Source: JAKACA01 sp963769255 (GTDB taxonomy: Bacteria; Actinomycetota; Acidimicrobiia; Acidimicrobiales; Bog-793). Taken from it: a stretch of DNA of 64,000 nt. Where the stretch lies: the NCBI GenBank assembly GCA_963769255.1, contig CAVYKV010000001.1, forward strand, positions 1,798,001-1,862,000, given 5' to 3'. Of the stretch, positions 51,037-59,720 are shown piece by piece (position 1 is the stretch's first letter; every line of letters begins with the position of its first letter). A model generated the notes under the pieces. It was not told where the DNA came from. It ran no database searches and saw only the letters and a list, made by a program, of their open reading frames with translations. Made by a program: the position numbers and the translations under genes.

Positions 51037-52326
51037 TTAGGGTCCACCGCCTAGTTAGCCGCGCGATGTAGTGTAGGCATGTGGAGCTGCCCGTTGAAGG
51101 CTTGCAAGGGTTCTTCAACGAGGTCGGCCCTTTCCTCGACGAACGCCAGCGACGTCTCGTGGCCGGGGCCCTGGCACGTTCGCTCGGCCGGGGTGGGCCG
51201 ACTCGGGTGGCCGAGGCGGCGGGGATGAGCCGCAACACGGTGCTCAGCGGTATGAAGGAGATCGCCTCCGGAGCTGGTCCCTCGGACCGGGTGCGCGCAC
51301 CCGGAGCGGGACGGCGCTTTTTGATCGACGAGCAGCCGGGCCTCTTGCAGGATCTCGACGACCTCGTCGAGCCCGAGTCGCGAGGTGACCCGATGTCGGC
51401 GCTGCGCTGGACATCCAAGTCGACCGAGAACCTGGCGGGGGCGTTGAGGGACAAGGGCTATCGCATCTCCGCCGACAGCGTCGGCCGGCTCCTGAAGGCG
51501 ATGGACTACAGCCTGCAGGCGCCCGCCAAACAGCTCGAGGGCTCCCAGCACCCGGACCGTGACGCCCAGTTCCGCTACCTGAACGGTCTCGTCGCCGAAC
51601 GCCTCGGGACGGGCGAGCCGGTCGTGAGCATCGACTGCAAGAAGAAGGAGGTCGTCGGCGAGAAGGCCAACGGAGGACGGGAGTACCAGCCGAAGGGCAG
51701 CCCCGAGAAGGTCGACGTGCACGACTTCCGCGACCCCGAGGTGCCAAAGGCAATCCCATTCGGCGTCTACGACCTTGGATCCGACGAGGGCTGGGTGTCT
51801 GTCGCTGAGGCCCACGAGACCGCCACCTTGGCCGTCAACGCCCTCCGGCGCTGGTGGCAGGTCATGGGAGCCGAGCGCTATCCGAAGGCGAGACGCCTCA
51901 TGGTGACCGCTGACGCCGGCGGCGCCAACAGCTACCGCAATCGCCTGTTCAAGGTGGAGCTCGGACGCTTCGCCGCCGACATCGGCCTCGAGATCACCGT
52001 GTGCCACTACCCGCCGGGAACCTCCAAGTGGAACAGGATCGAGCACCGCCTCTTCAGCTTCATCACGAAGAACTGGCGGGGTCGCCCTCTTGCCACGTAC
52101 CGCACCATCGTCGAGCTGATCGGTGCCACCAAGACCAAGAGCGGCCTCAGAGTCCTGGCTGAATGGGACCAGGGCAATTACCCGATCGGGGTCAAGGTCA
52201 CCGAGGCGGAGCCGGCGGCAGTCCCGCTCGAGGTCCACGACTTCCACGGCGAGTGGAACTACACGATCACACCGGCCAACCGACGTTGAGAATCAGATGG
52301 TCAAGTAATTATGCGGTGCTCCCTAA
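51037..52326 (+). mobile_element. ISAzo13-family insertion sequence (about 1290 bp)
   Basis: Imperfect terminal inverted repeats: left 51037-51057 (TTAGGG..CACCGC..TA..TTA) matches the complement of 52306-52326 at 16 of 21 positions. They enclose a single transposase gene. Flanks show no obvious target duplication, and the gene on the right (integrase) is cut by this end, so a deletion probably followed insertion. Confidence 0.8.
51081..52289 (+). CDS. ISAzo13-family transposase (402 aa)
   Basis: The N-terminal region RVAEAAGMSRNTVLSGMKEIASG is a helix-turn-helix. The DDE part has the family's VVSIDCKKKEVVGEKANGGREYQPKGSPEKVDVHDF (first Asp), RRLMVTADAGGANSYRNRLFKVEL (second Asp) and HYPPGTSKWNRIEHRLFSFITKNWRGRPL (Glu in NRIEH). 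All three catalytic acids are visible. Length is normal, the frame is intact and both terminal repeats are present, so the element could be active. Confidence 0.88.
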   Translation: MELPVEGLQGFFNEVGPFLDERQRRLVAGALARSLGRGGPTRVAEAAGMSRNTVLSGMKEIASGAGPSDRVRAPGAGRRFLIDEQPGLLQDLDDLVEPESRGDPMSALRWTSKSTENLAGALRDKGYRISADSVGRLLKAMDYSLQAPAKQLEGSQHPDRDAQFRYLNGLVAERLGTGEPVVSIDCKKKEVVGEKANGGREYQPKGSPEKVDVHDFRDPEVPKAIPFGVYDLGSDEGWVSVAEAHETATLAVNALRRWWQVMGAERYPKARRLMVTADAGGANSYRNRLFKVELGRFAADIGLEITVCHYPPGTSKWNRIEHRLFSFITKNWRGRPLATYRTIVELIGATKTKSGLRVLAEWDQGNYPIGVKVTEAEPAAVPLEVHDFHGEWNYTITPANRR

Positions 52327-52726
52327 CCGTTGAAGGCGACTGGACGTCGGCCCAAGAGTCGACGAGTGATTGGACGTCGTGGGGCGTTATGGCTGCGATC
52401 CGGCGGTTCCCGATCGCCGGTACCACGTGAAGGCGCATGATCGCCTCATCGCGGGCGAGGGTGCTGACACGCTTCCGTGAGTTGGAGCGCAGCCAGGACT
52501 CCGACAGCTGCGCCACCGTTGTACGCCCGGCTCCTGGATCGACCCACTCGCCGCGGCCGATCATCGTCCGAGCCTTCGCCAGCCACGCGTCCGCGTCGGC
52601 CTTCGCCTCGAACGTGCCCCAGTGTCGCTTGCCCTCTTGGTTGTAGCTCGCCTGCCAGCGCCCGCTCGGAAGCTTCCTCGCCGTGCCGAACGTGCTTGTC
52701 CGCTGGCGGGTGCGGGACCGACTCAT
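52301..52726 (-). pseudogene. Truncated tyrosine integrase, N-terminal part only
   Basis: ATG 52726 is followed by TARKLPSGRWQASYNQEGKRHWGTFEAKADADAWLAKARTMIGRGEWVDP, an AP2-like integrase DNA-binding domain. Then comes the SAM-like core-binding domain (TVAQLSESWLRSNSRKRVSTLARDEAIMRLHVVPAIGNRRIAAITPHDVQSLVDSWADVQSPSTVREH). The frame ends inside the IS terminal repeat, so the catalytic domain with R-H-R-Y is missing. Without it the element cannot excise on its own. Confidence 0.85.
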
Positions 52727-52932
52727 GGCCGCCTCACTCGCTCCAGTTGACACCGCCGCCTCCCGTGTCGAGTGCGAGCCGGTCGAGAGAACCGCCTCGG
52801 CTCTGAGTTGGACCCAGCGTACGGACTTGGTGCGCGCCCACTCGGGCTCCTCCCGCGCAGCGGCGCATGGAGCGCCTGAGAGGTGAACCGGAGGGTGGCG
52901 CGTTGACCGGCTCTCGTGTCCGCGTGCGCATC

Positions 52933-53142
52933 TCAGCCCGCTACTCGCGTCCGGTCCAGCCACGCGCTGATCTCGGCTGGGTCGAACCTGACGAACTTCC
53001 CGACCTTGAGGAACGGCACCCGGCGCTCGGCGACGAGGCGACGGACATGCCGGGTGCTCACGCTGAGCTGCTCGGCGAGCTGGTCGATGGTGAGGAGCTG
53101 GGGCAGGGTACCGGTGGTGGCCAAGGTCGTCCTCCTGAGCAC
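52933..53142 (-). CDS. Excisionase-like helix-turn-helix protein (69 aa)
   Basis: LPQLLTIDQLAEQLSVSTRHVRRLVAERRVPFLKVGKFVRFDPAEISAWLDRTRVAG matches the MerR-like 'excisionase/helix-turn-helix 17' family: recognition helix STRHVRRLVAE and wing VPFLKVGKFVRFDPAEI. It lies directly upstream of the truncated integrase on the same strand, the usual xis-int order. It would bind near the attachment site and bias integrase toward excision. Confidence 0.8.
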   Translation of the reverse strand: MLRRTTLATTGTLPQLLTIDQLAEQLSVSTRHVRRLVAERRVPFLKVGKFVRFDPAEISAWLDRTRVAG

Positions 53143-53442
53143 ATGGGCTGTCGCTGTCGACGACCCGGCGCCGGCGAGCGCCGGTGCGTACCGCGGCCGT
53201 CACACATATGCCGGTGGGCTGTGCAAGCTATCGGTCCGCCTGCCGCTCCGGCCCGTTCCCCCACATTTCACAGCCCCAAACAGCATCCATCTATTTCCTC
53301 ACCGCTCTTTACCTCTATTACCCTCTCCGTACCATCCGACAATTACCTCTTTACATCGCCTCCACTATCCTCTATAACACCAGCTCTACCTTGAACACGA
53401 TTGCAACGTCCCGTTGGGGAGGGCGCTGGCGCATTGGCGTGG
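53143..53442. other. Divergent region with a G-poor, pyrimidine-rich tract
   Basis: Between the excisionase and relaxase genes. Bases about 53252-53390 contain only a handful of G residues on the plus strand and repeat TTACCTCT at two places, in stark contrast with the surrounding GC-rich DNA. This may be a transfer origin or a Rho-loading leader of the relaxase mRNA. No gene is visible here. Confidence 0.6.
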
Positions 53443-56400
53443 ATGCGGATGATGGGAGCGGACTCGGTCGAGTACCACGAGCACTCCGTCGCCCTGCGCG
53501 GTGACGACCCGGTGGCGGCGGCGGCCGCCTACTACGCCTCGCGCGGTGAGACCCCGATGGCCTGGGGCGGCTCCGGCCGCACGCTGCTCGGGCTCGACGG
53601 CGAGGTCGACCTCGCCGACTACCGGGCGCTCTTCGGAGTCGGCGGCGCTCACCACCCCGCCAGCGACGAGCGCCTCGTGGCCTGCCGGCGCCCGGGCCTG
53701 GAGCTGGTGGTCTCGCCCCACAAGTCGGTGGCCGAGCTGGGCGTGATCGGCCGGGCCGAGGACATGCACGCCATCGTGGACGCCGAGCGGGACGCCACCC
53801 TGGAGTACCTCGACCGGCTGGTGGCAGAGAGGGGCGGGCGTCGAGGCCGGGGCCAGCTGCGGACGCAGACCGGCGGCCTCATCTGGGCCACCTCTCGCCA
53901 CGCCACCACCCGAGCCGGCGACCCGCAGGTGCACGACCACGTGCTGATTGCCAACGCCGTCTTGATGCTCGACGCGCGGGGCGGATGGAAGGGCGCCGAC
54001 ACGGCACTGCTGCGCGACCACCTGCACGCGGCGACCGCCGTCGGGCGGTTGGCGGCGGCCCGCAAGGCCGTCGAGCTCGGCTACGGTATCGTCGCCGACC
54101 CGGGGCGGTCGGGACGGCTCGGCGGCTTCGCCATCGGCGGCGTCCCCGACGAGGTCTGTGAGCTCCACTCGAAGCGCTCGGCGCAGATCACCGAGGCGGT
54201 CGGCGACGACGCTTCGTACTCCTCGCGTTCGGTGGCGGCGCGCGCCACCCGGGAGCGCAAGGCGGAGGTCCCGGTCGAGGACCTGCTCGCCGGCTGGCAG
54301 GCCGAGCTCGTCGCCGCCGGCCACCCGCCGGCGGAGCTGCTGGCCGCAGTCGACGCCGCCGGCCTCGCGTACCAGCGCGAGGCCGTCGACCTCGACCGGC
54401 TCGCCGGCGAGTTGCTCGCTCCGGGCGGTCGCCTCGCCGGCGAGAAGACCTTCACCCGCGCCGACGCGGTCGTGGCGGTGGCCCCGCACCTGCACGGCCT
54501 TCCTCCCTCTCTGCTCGATGAGGCGGTGGCCGCGGTGCTCGGCCACGACGAGGCGGTCCGGCTGCCGCTCGTCTCAGGCAGCAGAAAGGAGTCGTGGGCG
54601 GCACGCTGCGCGCTCGCCGACGAGTCACGCATCGCCGAACTGGCCGAGCGCCTCGCGGGCGGGCAGGGGCCGAAGGTCGATGACGACGAAGCCGTCGCAG
54701 CGGTCACCGCGGTCGGGGAACGCATCGGCGCGCCGCTTACGGTCACCCAACGGCAGGCGGCCGTCGGCCTGCTCACCGCCGGCCACCGCTTCGACGTCGT
54801 GGTCGGCGTGGCCGGCTCCGGCAAGACGACGGCCTTGGCCGCGGTGCGGGCCGGCTTCGAGGCCGCCTGCTACGAGGTGGTCGGGACCGCCACCTCTGGC
54901 CAGGCGGCGCGCAACCTCGCCCAGGGTGCGGGGATGGAGTCGCGCACCGTGGCCTCCCTCGCCTGGCGCCTCGAGCACGGCTGCCTCGCACTGTCCGATC
55001 GTCACGTGGTGGTCCTCGACGAGGGCGGCATGACGCCCGACGTTGACCTCCTGCGGCTCCTCACCGCCGTCGAGCGGTCCGGGGCCAAGCTGGTCGTTGT
55101 CGGCGACGACCGCCAGCTCGGCGCCGTTGGTCCGGGCGGGGCGCTGCGCGCCCTCGCCGAGCGCCACCCCGGCCACGTCTTCACCCTCGGTGACAACCTC
55201 CGGCAGGTCGACCCGGCGGAACAGGCCGCGCTCGCCGAGCTGCGCGACGGGGACGTCCGAGTGGCTGTCGCCTGGTACGCCCGCAACGGCCGGGTCCACG
55301 CCGTCCCCGACCGCCGCCAGGCGGTCCGGGCCATGGTCCGGGCCTGGGCGAAGGACCTCGACGCCGGCCGGCATGCCCTCCTCGTCGCCTACCGCCGAGA
55401 GAACGTCGCGGCCCTCAACGCGGCGGCCCGCCAGCTGTGGGAGCGGGCAGGGCGGCTGACCGGCCCGGAGCTCGTCGCGCCCGGCGGCCGCACCTACCGA
55501 GCTGGGGACCGGGTGGTCACCCTTGCTCCGGGGCCGAAGGGCATCTGGGTCACGTCGGAGCCCGCCCGAGTCACCAACGTCGACCCCGACGCGCAGACGC
55601 TCACCGCCGTCACCCCCGACGGGCGGGAGCTTCGGATGGGCACGGGGGAGATCGGCGCGGACCGGCTCGCCCACGGCTACGCCATTACCGCCCACCGGTC
55701 GCAAGGGGCCACGGTGGACGCCGCCCACGTCCTCGACGACGGCGGTGGGCGTGAGCTCGCCTACGTCGCGATGAGCCGCGCCCGGCAGGCCAGCCACGTC
55801 TACACCGCCGCCGGCAACCTGCGCGGCGCCGCCGAGCGCCTGGCCTGGTCCTGGGACCAGGAACGACGAGAGCAGTGGGTCAGCGACCGCCACAGCGCGG
55901 CGGAGCGCATCAAGGCGCTCCGGGCCGAGCGCCGGCGTCTCGTCGAGATGGTCCCGCCCGACCCGTCGGCGCAGCTCGCCCGTGCCCACCGGGAGCTGGC
56001 AGCGCTCGAACGAGACCTTGCCGACCTGCGCACCGGCGCTGGCAGCTGGCGCAACACCCCGGTCGGGGACGCGCACTACCAGCTCCTCCGTGCCCAGTCA
56101 GCGCACCACCAGGCGAAGCATCGCGCCGGGGTGCAGGGCATCCTCGGCCGGAGATGGGCTCGTCAGGAGGTGGAGGCCAGCCTCGCCGCAGTCCAGGAGT
56201 CCGAGCGCACCTTGAACGGGGCGTCAGAGCCGATTATCCGTGGACTCTGCGAGCAGCGGGCCAGGCTTGCCGGCGAGGTCCGGCAGCTCGAGACCCGTCA
56301 GCAGGCGAGGGCGGCGTTCATCGACGCTCATCCCGAGGTGATCGACCGGATCGTCGAGCTCGGCCGAGTAATCGAGGTCGAGCAAGCCGCCGACCGCAGG

Positions 56401-56508
56401 AGCCGGGCGCCTGCGGCGGGCGTACCTCACACGTACCGACCGCCTCCTGCGGTCGCCTACGAACCCGTTGCGCCCCAGCGTTTCGTGCCGTGGGGGCCCG
56501 ACCTCTGA
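53443..56508 (+). CDS. MobF-type relaxase-helicase (TrwC/TraA-like, 1021 aa)
   Basis: Residues about 25-280 are a TrwC relaxase domain: paired Tyr in AAAYYASRGETPMAWGGSG, ELVVSPHKSVAELGVIG, and the three-His metal motif SRHATTRAGDPQVHDHVLIAN. Residues about 440-830 are a RecD/TraI-like superfamily I helicase: VVGVAGSGKTTALAAV (K461), VVLDEGGMTPDVDLL, VVVGDDRQLGAVGPGG, and YAITAHRSQGATVDAAHVLDDGGGRELAYVAMSRAR. The C-terminal 180 residues are charged coiled coil. The protein nicks and unwinds transfer DNA. The start is uncertain (ATG 53443, 53449 or 53452), because the expected very N-terminal residue pattern is weak. No coupling protein or type IV genes are here, so transfer would need a helper. 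Confidence 0.9.
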   Translation: MRMMGADSVEYHEHSVALRGDDPVAAAAAYYASRGETPMAWGGSGRTLLGLDGEVDLADYRALFGVGGAHHPASDERLVACRRPGLELVVSPHKSVAELGVIGRAEDMHAIVDAERDATLEYLDRLVAERGGRRGRGQLRTQTGGLIWATSRHATTRAGDPQVHDHVLIANAVLMLDARGGWKGADTALLRDHLHAATAVGRLAAARKAVELGYGIVADPGRSGRLGGFAIGGVPDEVCELHSKRSAQITEAVGDDASYSSRSVAARATRERKAEVPVEDLLAGWQAELVAAGHPPAELLAAVDAAGLAYQREAVDLDRLAGELLAPGGRLAGEKTFTRADAVVAVAPHLHGLPPSLLDEAVAAVLGHDEAVRLPLVSGSRKESWAARCALADESRIAELAERLAGGQGPKVDDDEAVAAVTAVGERIGAPLTVTQRQAAVGLLTAGHRFDVVVGVAGSGKTTALAAVRAGFEAACYEVVGTATSGQAARNLAQGAGMESRTVASLAWRLEHGCLALSDRHVVVLDEGGMTPDVDLLRLLTAVERSGAKLVVVGDDRQLGAVGPGGALRALAERHPGHVFTLGDNLRQVDPAEQAALAELRDGDVRVAVAWYARNGRVHAVPDRRQAVRAMVRAWAKDLDAGRHALLVAYRRENVAALNAAARQLWERAGRLTGPELVAPGGRTYRAGDRVVTLAPGPKGIWVTSEPARVTNVDPDAQTLTAVTPDGRELRMGTGEIGADRLAHGYAITAHRSQGATVDAAHVLDDGGGRELAYVAMSRARQASHVYTAAGNLRGAAERLAWSWDQERREQWVSDRHSAAERIKALRAERRRLVEMVPPDPSAQLARAHRELAALERDLADLRTGAGSWRNTPVGDAHYQLLRAQSAHHQAKHRAGVQGILGRRWARQEVEASLAAVQESERTLNGASEPIIRGLCEQRARLAGEVRQLETRQQARAAFIDAHPEVIDRIVELGRVIEVEQAADRRSRAPAAGVPHTYRPPPAVAYEPVAPQRFVPWGPDL

Positions 56509-56530
56509 GCGCCACCGCGACTTGCACAGA

Positions 56531-56550
56531 ATCTAGCTATATGGCTAAAT
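56531..56550. promoter_or_regulatory. Palindromic operator candidate of the ArsR gene
   Basis: ATCTAGCTATATGGCTAAAT reads the same on both strands at 16 of 20 positions and sits eight bases before the ArsR start, in an AT-rich pocket. It overlaps the expected -10 region, as ArsR operators do. Confidence 0.6.
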
Positions 56551-56557
56551 AGCAATT

Positions 56558-56884
56558 ATGGCAGACGACCAGTCTGGGGTGTTCCGGGCGCTCGCCGACC
56601 CGACTCGTCGCCAGATACTCCTGGACCTGCGGGCAGGAGAGCTGGCCGCCGGCGAGATCGCCGCCCGCTTTCCGATCAGCGGGCCGTCGATTTCGCGGCA
56701 CCTGACCGTCCTCAAGTCGGCTGGGCTCGTAACCGAGCGCCGGGAGGCCAACCGGATCTACTACTCGCTCGTCGAGGAGCGCCTCGCCGTGTCCGTCGGG
56801 AACTTCCTTACGGCCGTCTGCCCCGTTAGGGTCGTCCTGCAGCACAAGCGCAAGAACACCGCGGTCAGGAAGGCCGTGCCGTGA
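56558..56884 (+). CDS. ArsR-family repressor (108 aa)
   Basis: Winged helix: VFRALADPTRRQILLDLRAGELAAGEIAARFPISGPSISRHLTVLKSAGLVTERREANRIYYSLVEERLAVSVGNFL. The metal-binding ELCVC motif of true ArsR/SmtB sensors is replaced by RFPISG, so it senses another cue; autorepressors next to DUF2071-type genes share this form. ATG 56558 fixes the start. The gene leads a cargo set: DUF2071, SDR/DCC and others. Its stop overlaps the DUF2071 gene start (GTGA). Confidence 0.85.
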   Translation: MADDQSGVFRALADPTRRQILLDLRAGELAAGEIAARFPISGPSISRHLTVLKSAGLVTERREANRIYYSLVEERLAVSVGNFLTAVCPVRVVLQHKRKNTAVRKAVP

Positions 56885-57675
56885 ACAGGGTCCCTGCGAT
56901 GGTGGGCACGATCGAACGAAGGCTCCTTATCAACTACAGGGTCGACGCGGATGCGCTGGCGCGGGTGCTACCCCAGCCGTTTCGTCCCCAGCTGGTAGGG
57001 GGTGTCGGGGTTGCCGGGATCTGCATGATCCGGCTCGGGTACCTGCGCCCCGCTCGCATGCCCAGGGGGATCGGTGTGACGACCGAGAACGCCGCCCACC
57101 GGGTCGCCGTCGAGTGGGACGGGCCGGCCGGGCTCGACCACGGCGTCTACATCCCACGTCGGGCCACGGCGTCACGCTTCACTGTGCTGCTCGGTGGCCG
57201 CATCTTCCCCGGTGAGCACCACCGAGCCCGCTTCGAGGTCGAGGAACACGAGGGGCGCTACGACGTCAGGTTCACGAGCCTCGACGGGCACGCTCACGTC
57301 GCCGTCACCGCCGAACTCGCGCCCGGCCTTCCGGCGAGCTCGGTCTTTGCGTCGCTGGAAGAGGCCTCGGCTTTCTTCGAGTCGGCGCCGCTCGGCTATT
57401 CGGCCACCAGGCGACCGGGGCGCTTCGAGGGACTCGAGCTCGGTTGCGGCACCTGGTCCGTGGAGCCCCTTGACGTCCGACGCGCCGAATCGAGCTTCTT
57501 CGAGGACCGGTCGCTCTTCCCGGCCAGCGCCGTCGAGTTCGACTCCGCCCTCGTCATGCGGAACATCCCGGCGACTTGGCGGGCGCGGGAGCAACTGTGC
57601 CAGGCGGAAGTTCGTGACCGGAGGAGCCCGCGCGGACGTGCTACGGAACGGGACCCCGAGCAGCGATGCGCGTAG
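56881..57675 (+). CDS. DUF2071-family protein (264 aa)
   Basis: Whole-length match in pattern to the YqjF/DUF2071 group: IERRLLINYRVDADALARVLPQPFRPQLVGGVGVAGICMIRLGYLRPARMP, then TENAAHRVAVEWDG, GVYIPRRATASRFTVLLGGRIFPGEHHRARFEVEEHEGRYDVRF. This is a beta-barrel with a ligand pocket like acetoacetate decarboxylase; the function of the group is not known. GTG 56881 is coupled to the ArsR gene. It overlaps the start of the SDR gene by ten bases. Confidence 0.8.
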   Translation: MNRVPAMVGTIERRLLINYRVDADALARVLPQPFRPQLVGGVGVAGICMIRLGYLRPARMPRGIGVTTENAAHRVAVEWDGPAGLDHGVYIPRRATASRFTVLLGGRIFPGEHHRARFEVEEHEGRYDVRFTSLDGHAHVAVTAELAPGLPASSVFASLEEASAFFESAPLGYSATRRPGRFEGLELGCGTWSVEPLDVRRAESSFFEDRSLFPASAVEFDSALVMRNIPATWRAREQLCQAEVRDRRSPRGRATERDPEQRCA

Positions 57676-59069
57676 CCATTACAGGCGGTACCGGCTTCGT
57701 CGGCGGGCACCTGGCGAAGTCGCTGTCGGCGAGCGGCCACGACGTAGTTGTGCTCGCCCGTGGCGTGGACCAGCGGCCCTGGGCACGGGAGATCCTCGAG
57801 CTGCCCGGCGTGACGTTCGTCCCGCTCGGCACGAGCGACGAGCAGGGGTTGGCGAGGGCATTCGAGGGCTGTGAGGCGGTAGCTCATTGTGCCGGCATCA
57901 ACCGCCAGATCGGCTCCCAGACCTACGAAGCGGTCCATGTCCGCAGTACCGCCAACGTGGTCCGGGCGGCCGAGGCGGCGGGCGTCCGGCGCCTGGCCTA
58001 CGTCAGTTTCCTGCGCGCTCGTCCCGGCTGTGGATCTGCGTACCACGAGTCAAAGTGGGCCGCGGAGGAGCTCGTCCGCGCGTCGAGCTGCGAGTGGACC
58101 GTCCTCAAGCCGGGGATGATGTTCGGCCGGGGTGACCACATGCTCGACCACCTGAGCCACGCCCTGTACACGTTCCCAGTCTTCCTCGGCATCGGGCCTC
58201 GCCGGGTGCGCCCCTTGGCCGTCGAGGACGCGGTAGACGTCCTGGCGGCCGCCCTCGTCGACGGTCGCCTCCCGCGCAGGACGGTGTCCCTCGTCGGGCC
58301 GACCGAGATCGCTTTCGACGACGCGGCGCGTCTCGTCGGGCGCGTTCTCGACAAGAGACGGCCGTTCGTCAGGGTGCCGATCGGGTTCCACTACCTCTTG
58401 GCACGCGTGGCCGAAGCGTCGATGACGGTCCCGCTTGTGTCGTTGGCGCAGGTGCGGATACTGCAGGAGGAAGTGGTCGAACCTCTCAACGCCCCCGACC
58501 AGGTGCCCGGCGACCTCGTCCCGCAGACAGTGTTCGACGAGGGGTCGGTCCGGGCCAGGCTGCCCGAGCCGGGCCGGTTCCGTAGCCACGACCTGCGATG
58601 GTTCAAGGAAGGGCGCGACGGTCCAGACGCGTTGGGCGAGCCTCGCACCGGCGTGCTCGTCTTCGACGGAGACTGCGGCTTCTGCACTTCGGCTGCACGC
58701 TGGGCCGAGAGGAGGTTCCGCCGCGGCGAGCGGGCGGAGCCCTGGCAGCTGCTCGGCGAGGAGAGGCTCGCGTCCTTCGGGCTCAGCGCGCAGGACGTGG
58801 AGCAGGCTGCGTGGTGGGTCGACGGCGCAGGGACCCGTGAACGAGGCCATCGCGCAGCCGGGAGAGCCCTCCAGGCAGCCGGTGGCTGGCGACGGGTGGT
58901 GGGGGTGTTCGTGCTCACGCCGCCGACGAGTTGGATCTCCGCAGGCGCCTATCGCGTCGTCGTCCGGTGGCGCTACCGCCTTCCCGGAGGGACGCCCGCG
59001 TGCCGTCTCGACGGCAACCGGCGAGCTCCGAGCCAGACCCTGGGGCACACCACGCCAGGGAACCTTTAG
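57666..59069 (+). CDS. Extended SDR fused to DCC (DUF393) thiol-redox domain (467 aa)
   Basis: The N-terminal part (about 1-300) is an extended SDR: RVAITGGTGFVGGHLAKSL, AVAHCAGINRQIGSQTYEAVHVRSTANVVRAAEAAGVRRLAYVSF, YHESKWAAEELVRASS (catalytic Y-x3-K), like NDUFA9/complex-I-type or nucleoside-diphosphate-sugar epimerases. The C-terminal part (from about 330) is a DCC domain: LVFDGDCGFCTSAARWAERRF, with the D-x-x-C-x-x-C thiol motif. A fusion of sugar/quinone-type SDR with a thiol-disulfide domain is unusual. In order it lies after ArsR and DUF2071, and it converges with the DUF1990 gene (four-base overlap). Confidence 0.8.
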   Translation: MRVAITGGTGFVGGHLAKSLSASGHDVVVLARGVDQRPWAREILELPGVTFVPLGTSDEQGLARAFEGCEAVAHCAGINRQIGSQTYEAVHVRSTANVVRAAEAAGVRRLAYVSFLRARPGCGSAYHESKWAAEELVRASSCEWTVLKPGMMFGRGDHMLDHLSHALYTFPVFLGIGPRRVRPLAVEDAVDVLAAALVDGRLPRRTVSLVGPTEIAFDDAARLVGRVLDKRRPFVRVPIGFHYLLARVAEASMTVPLVSLAQVRILQEEVVEPLNAPDQVPGDLVPQTVFDEGSVRARLPEPGRFRSHDLRWFKEGRDGPDALGEPRTGVLVFDGDCGFCTSAARWAERRFRRGERAEPWQLLGEERLASFGLSAQDVEQAAWWVDGAGTRERGHRAAGRALQAAGGWRRVVGVFVLTPPTSWISAGAYRVVVRWRYRLPGGTPACRLDGNRRAPSQTLGHTTPGNL

Positions 59070-59635
59070 GTGCGGACGTCCTCGGCGACGAAGCGCGCGA
59101 GCGCCTGGAGATAGCGATCGGTGAACCGGAGCTGGACCCTTCGAGCGATCGGCTCGCCGATGCGCGTCACGATGTCAGCAGGCCGGGAGAAGGCTGTGAT
59201 GCGGAAGACGGTGGCTTCGCCATCCCGCTCGACGACGAACGACTCCTCGCCGCACTCAGGGTGGCCGGGAAGGGTCCCGTAGCCGAGCCCGAACCGATCA
59301 GCCTCGTCGATGACGAAGACGATTCGACAGGGCGCAATGACTTGCACCGGGCCGAACCCGATCACGACGAGGACCGTGCCGCCCTGCGCGATCGTGTCGC
59401 CCGGGAAGACCCTGGCACCAGCTCCGACGTGCGCCTGCCATCGTCTGAGTCCCTCCCTGGCACGTTCGAACGCCGAATGGTCACCAACTCGCAGTTCGTG
59501 GTGGTCGTGCCGAAAGCCGGCAGGGAGCGGTGCTCGTTCGGTTGCACCGACGGCGTCGTACGTGGGCTGCGCGCTACGGGCGCGTTCGAGAATGCGTTCT
59601 AGGTTCTCCCTGGATGCGGGCGGGAACCGGAACAT
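59066..59635 (-). CDS. DUF1990-family protein (189 aa)
   Basis: FRFPPASRENLERILERARSAQPTYDAVGATERAPLPAGFRHDHHELRVGDHSAFERAREGLRRWQAHVGAGARVFPGDTIAQGGTVLVVIGFGPVQVIAPCRIVFVIDEADRFGLGYGTLPGHPECGEESFVVERDGEATVF, the complete DUF1990 domain, which is beta-rich and of unknown function. It is divergent from the AbrB gene, with a palindrome between. Because DUF1990, DUF2071 and SDR/DCC proteins sit together here, a shared lipid- or quinone-related task is possible, but I cannot support one. Confidence 0.8.
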   Translation of the reverse strand: MFRFPPASRENLERILERARSAQPTYDAVGATERAPLPAGFRHDHHELRVGDHSAFERAREGLRRWQAHVGAGARVFPGDTIAQGGTVLVVIGFGPVQVIAPCRIVFVIDEADRFGLGYGTLPGHPECGEESFVVERDGEATVFRITAFSRPADIVTRIGEPIARRVQLRFTDRYLQALARFVAEDVRT

Positions 59636-59672
59636 GATGACTTCCTACTACGAGCTCTCGATGGCCAGTATC

Positions 59673-59693
59673 TACTCTCATTATTCGAGAGTA
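59673..59693. promoter_or_regulatory. Inverted repeat between DUF1990 and AbrB genes
   Basis: TACTCTC, seven bases, GAGAGTA: a perfect 7+7 dyad in AT-rich DNA 27 bases before the AbrB start. It is the likely binding site for the antitoxin. Confidence 0.6.
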
Positions 59694-59707
59694 CGAATTT
59701 CAGACTG

Positions 59708-59720
59708 TATGATCATCCTA
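59708..59720 (+). promoter_or_regulatory. -10 element for the toxin-antitoxin operon
   Basis: TATGAT (59708-59713) lies six bases before ATG 59720, so the transcript would be leaderless or nearly so, and repressor binding at the dyad would block it. Confidence 0.5.
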
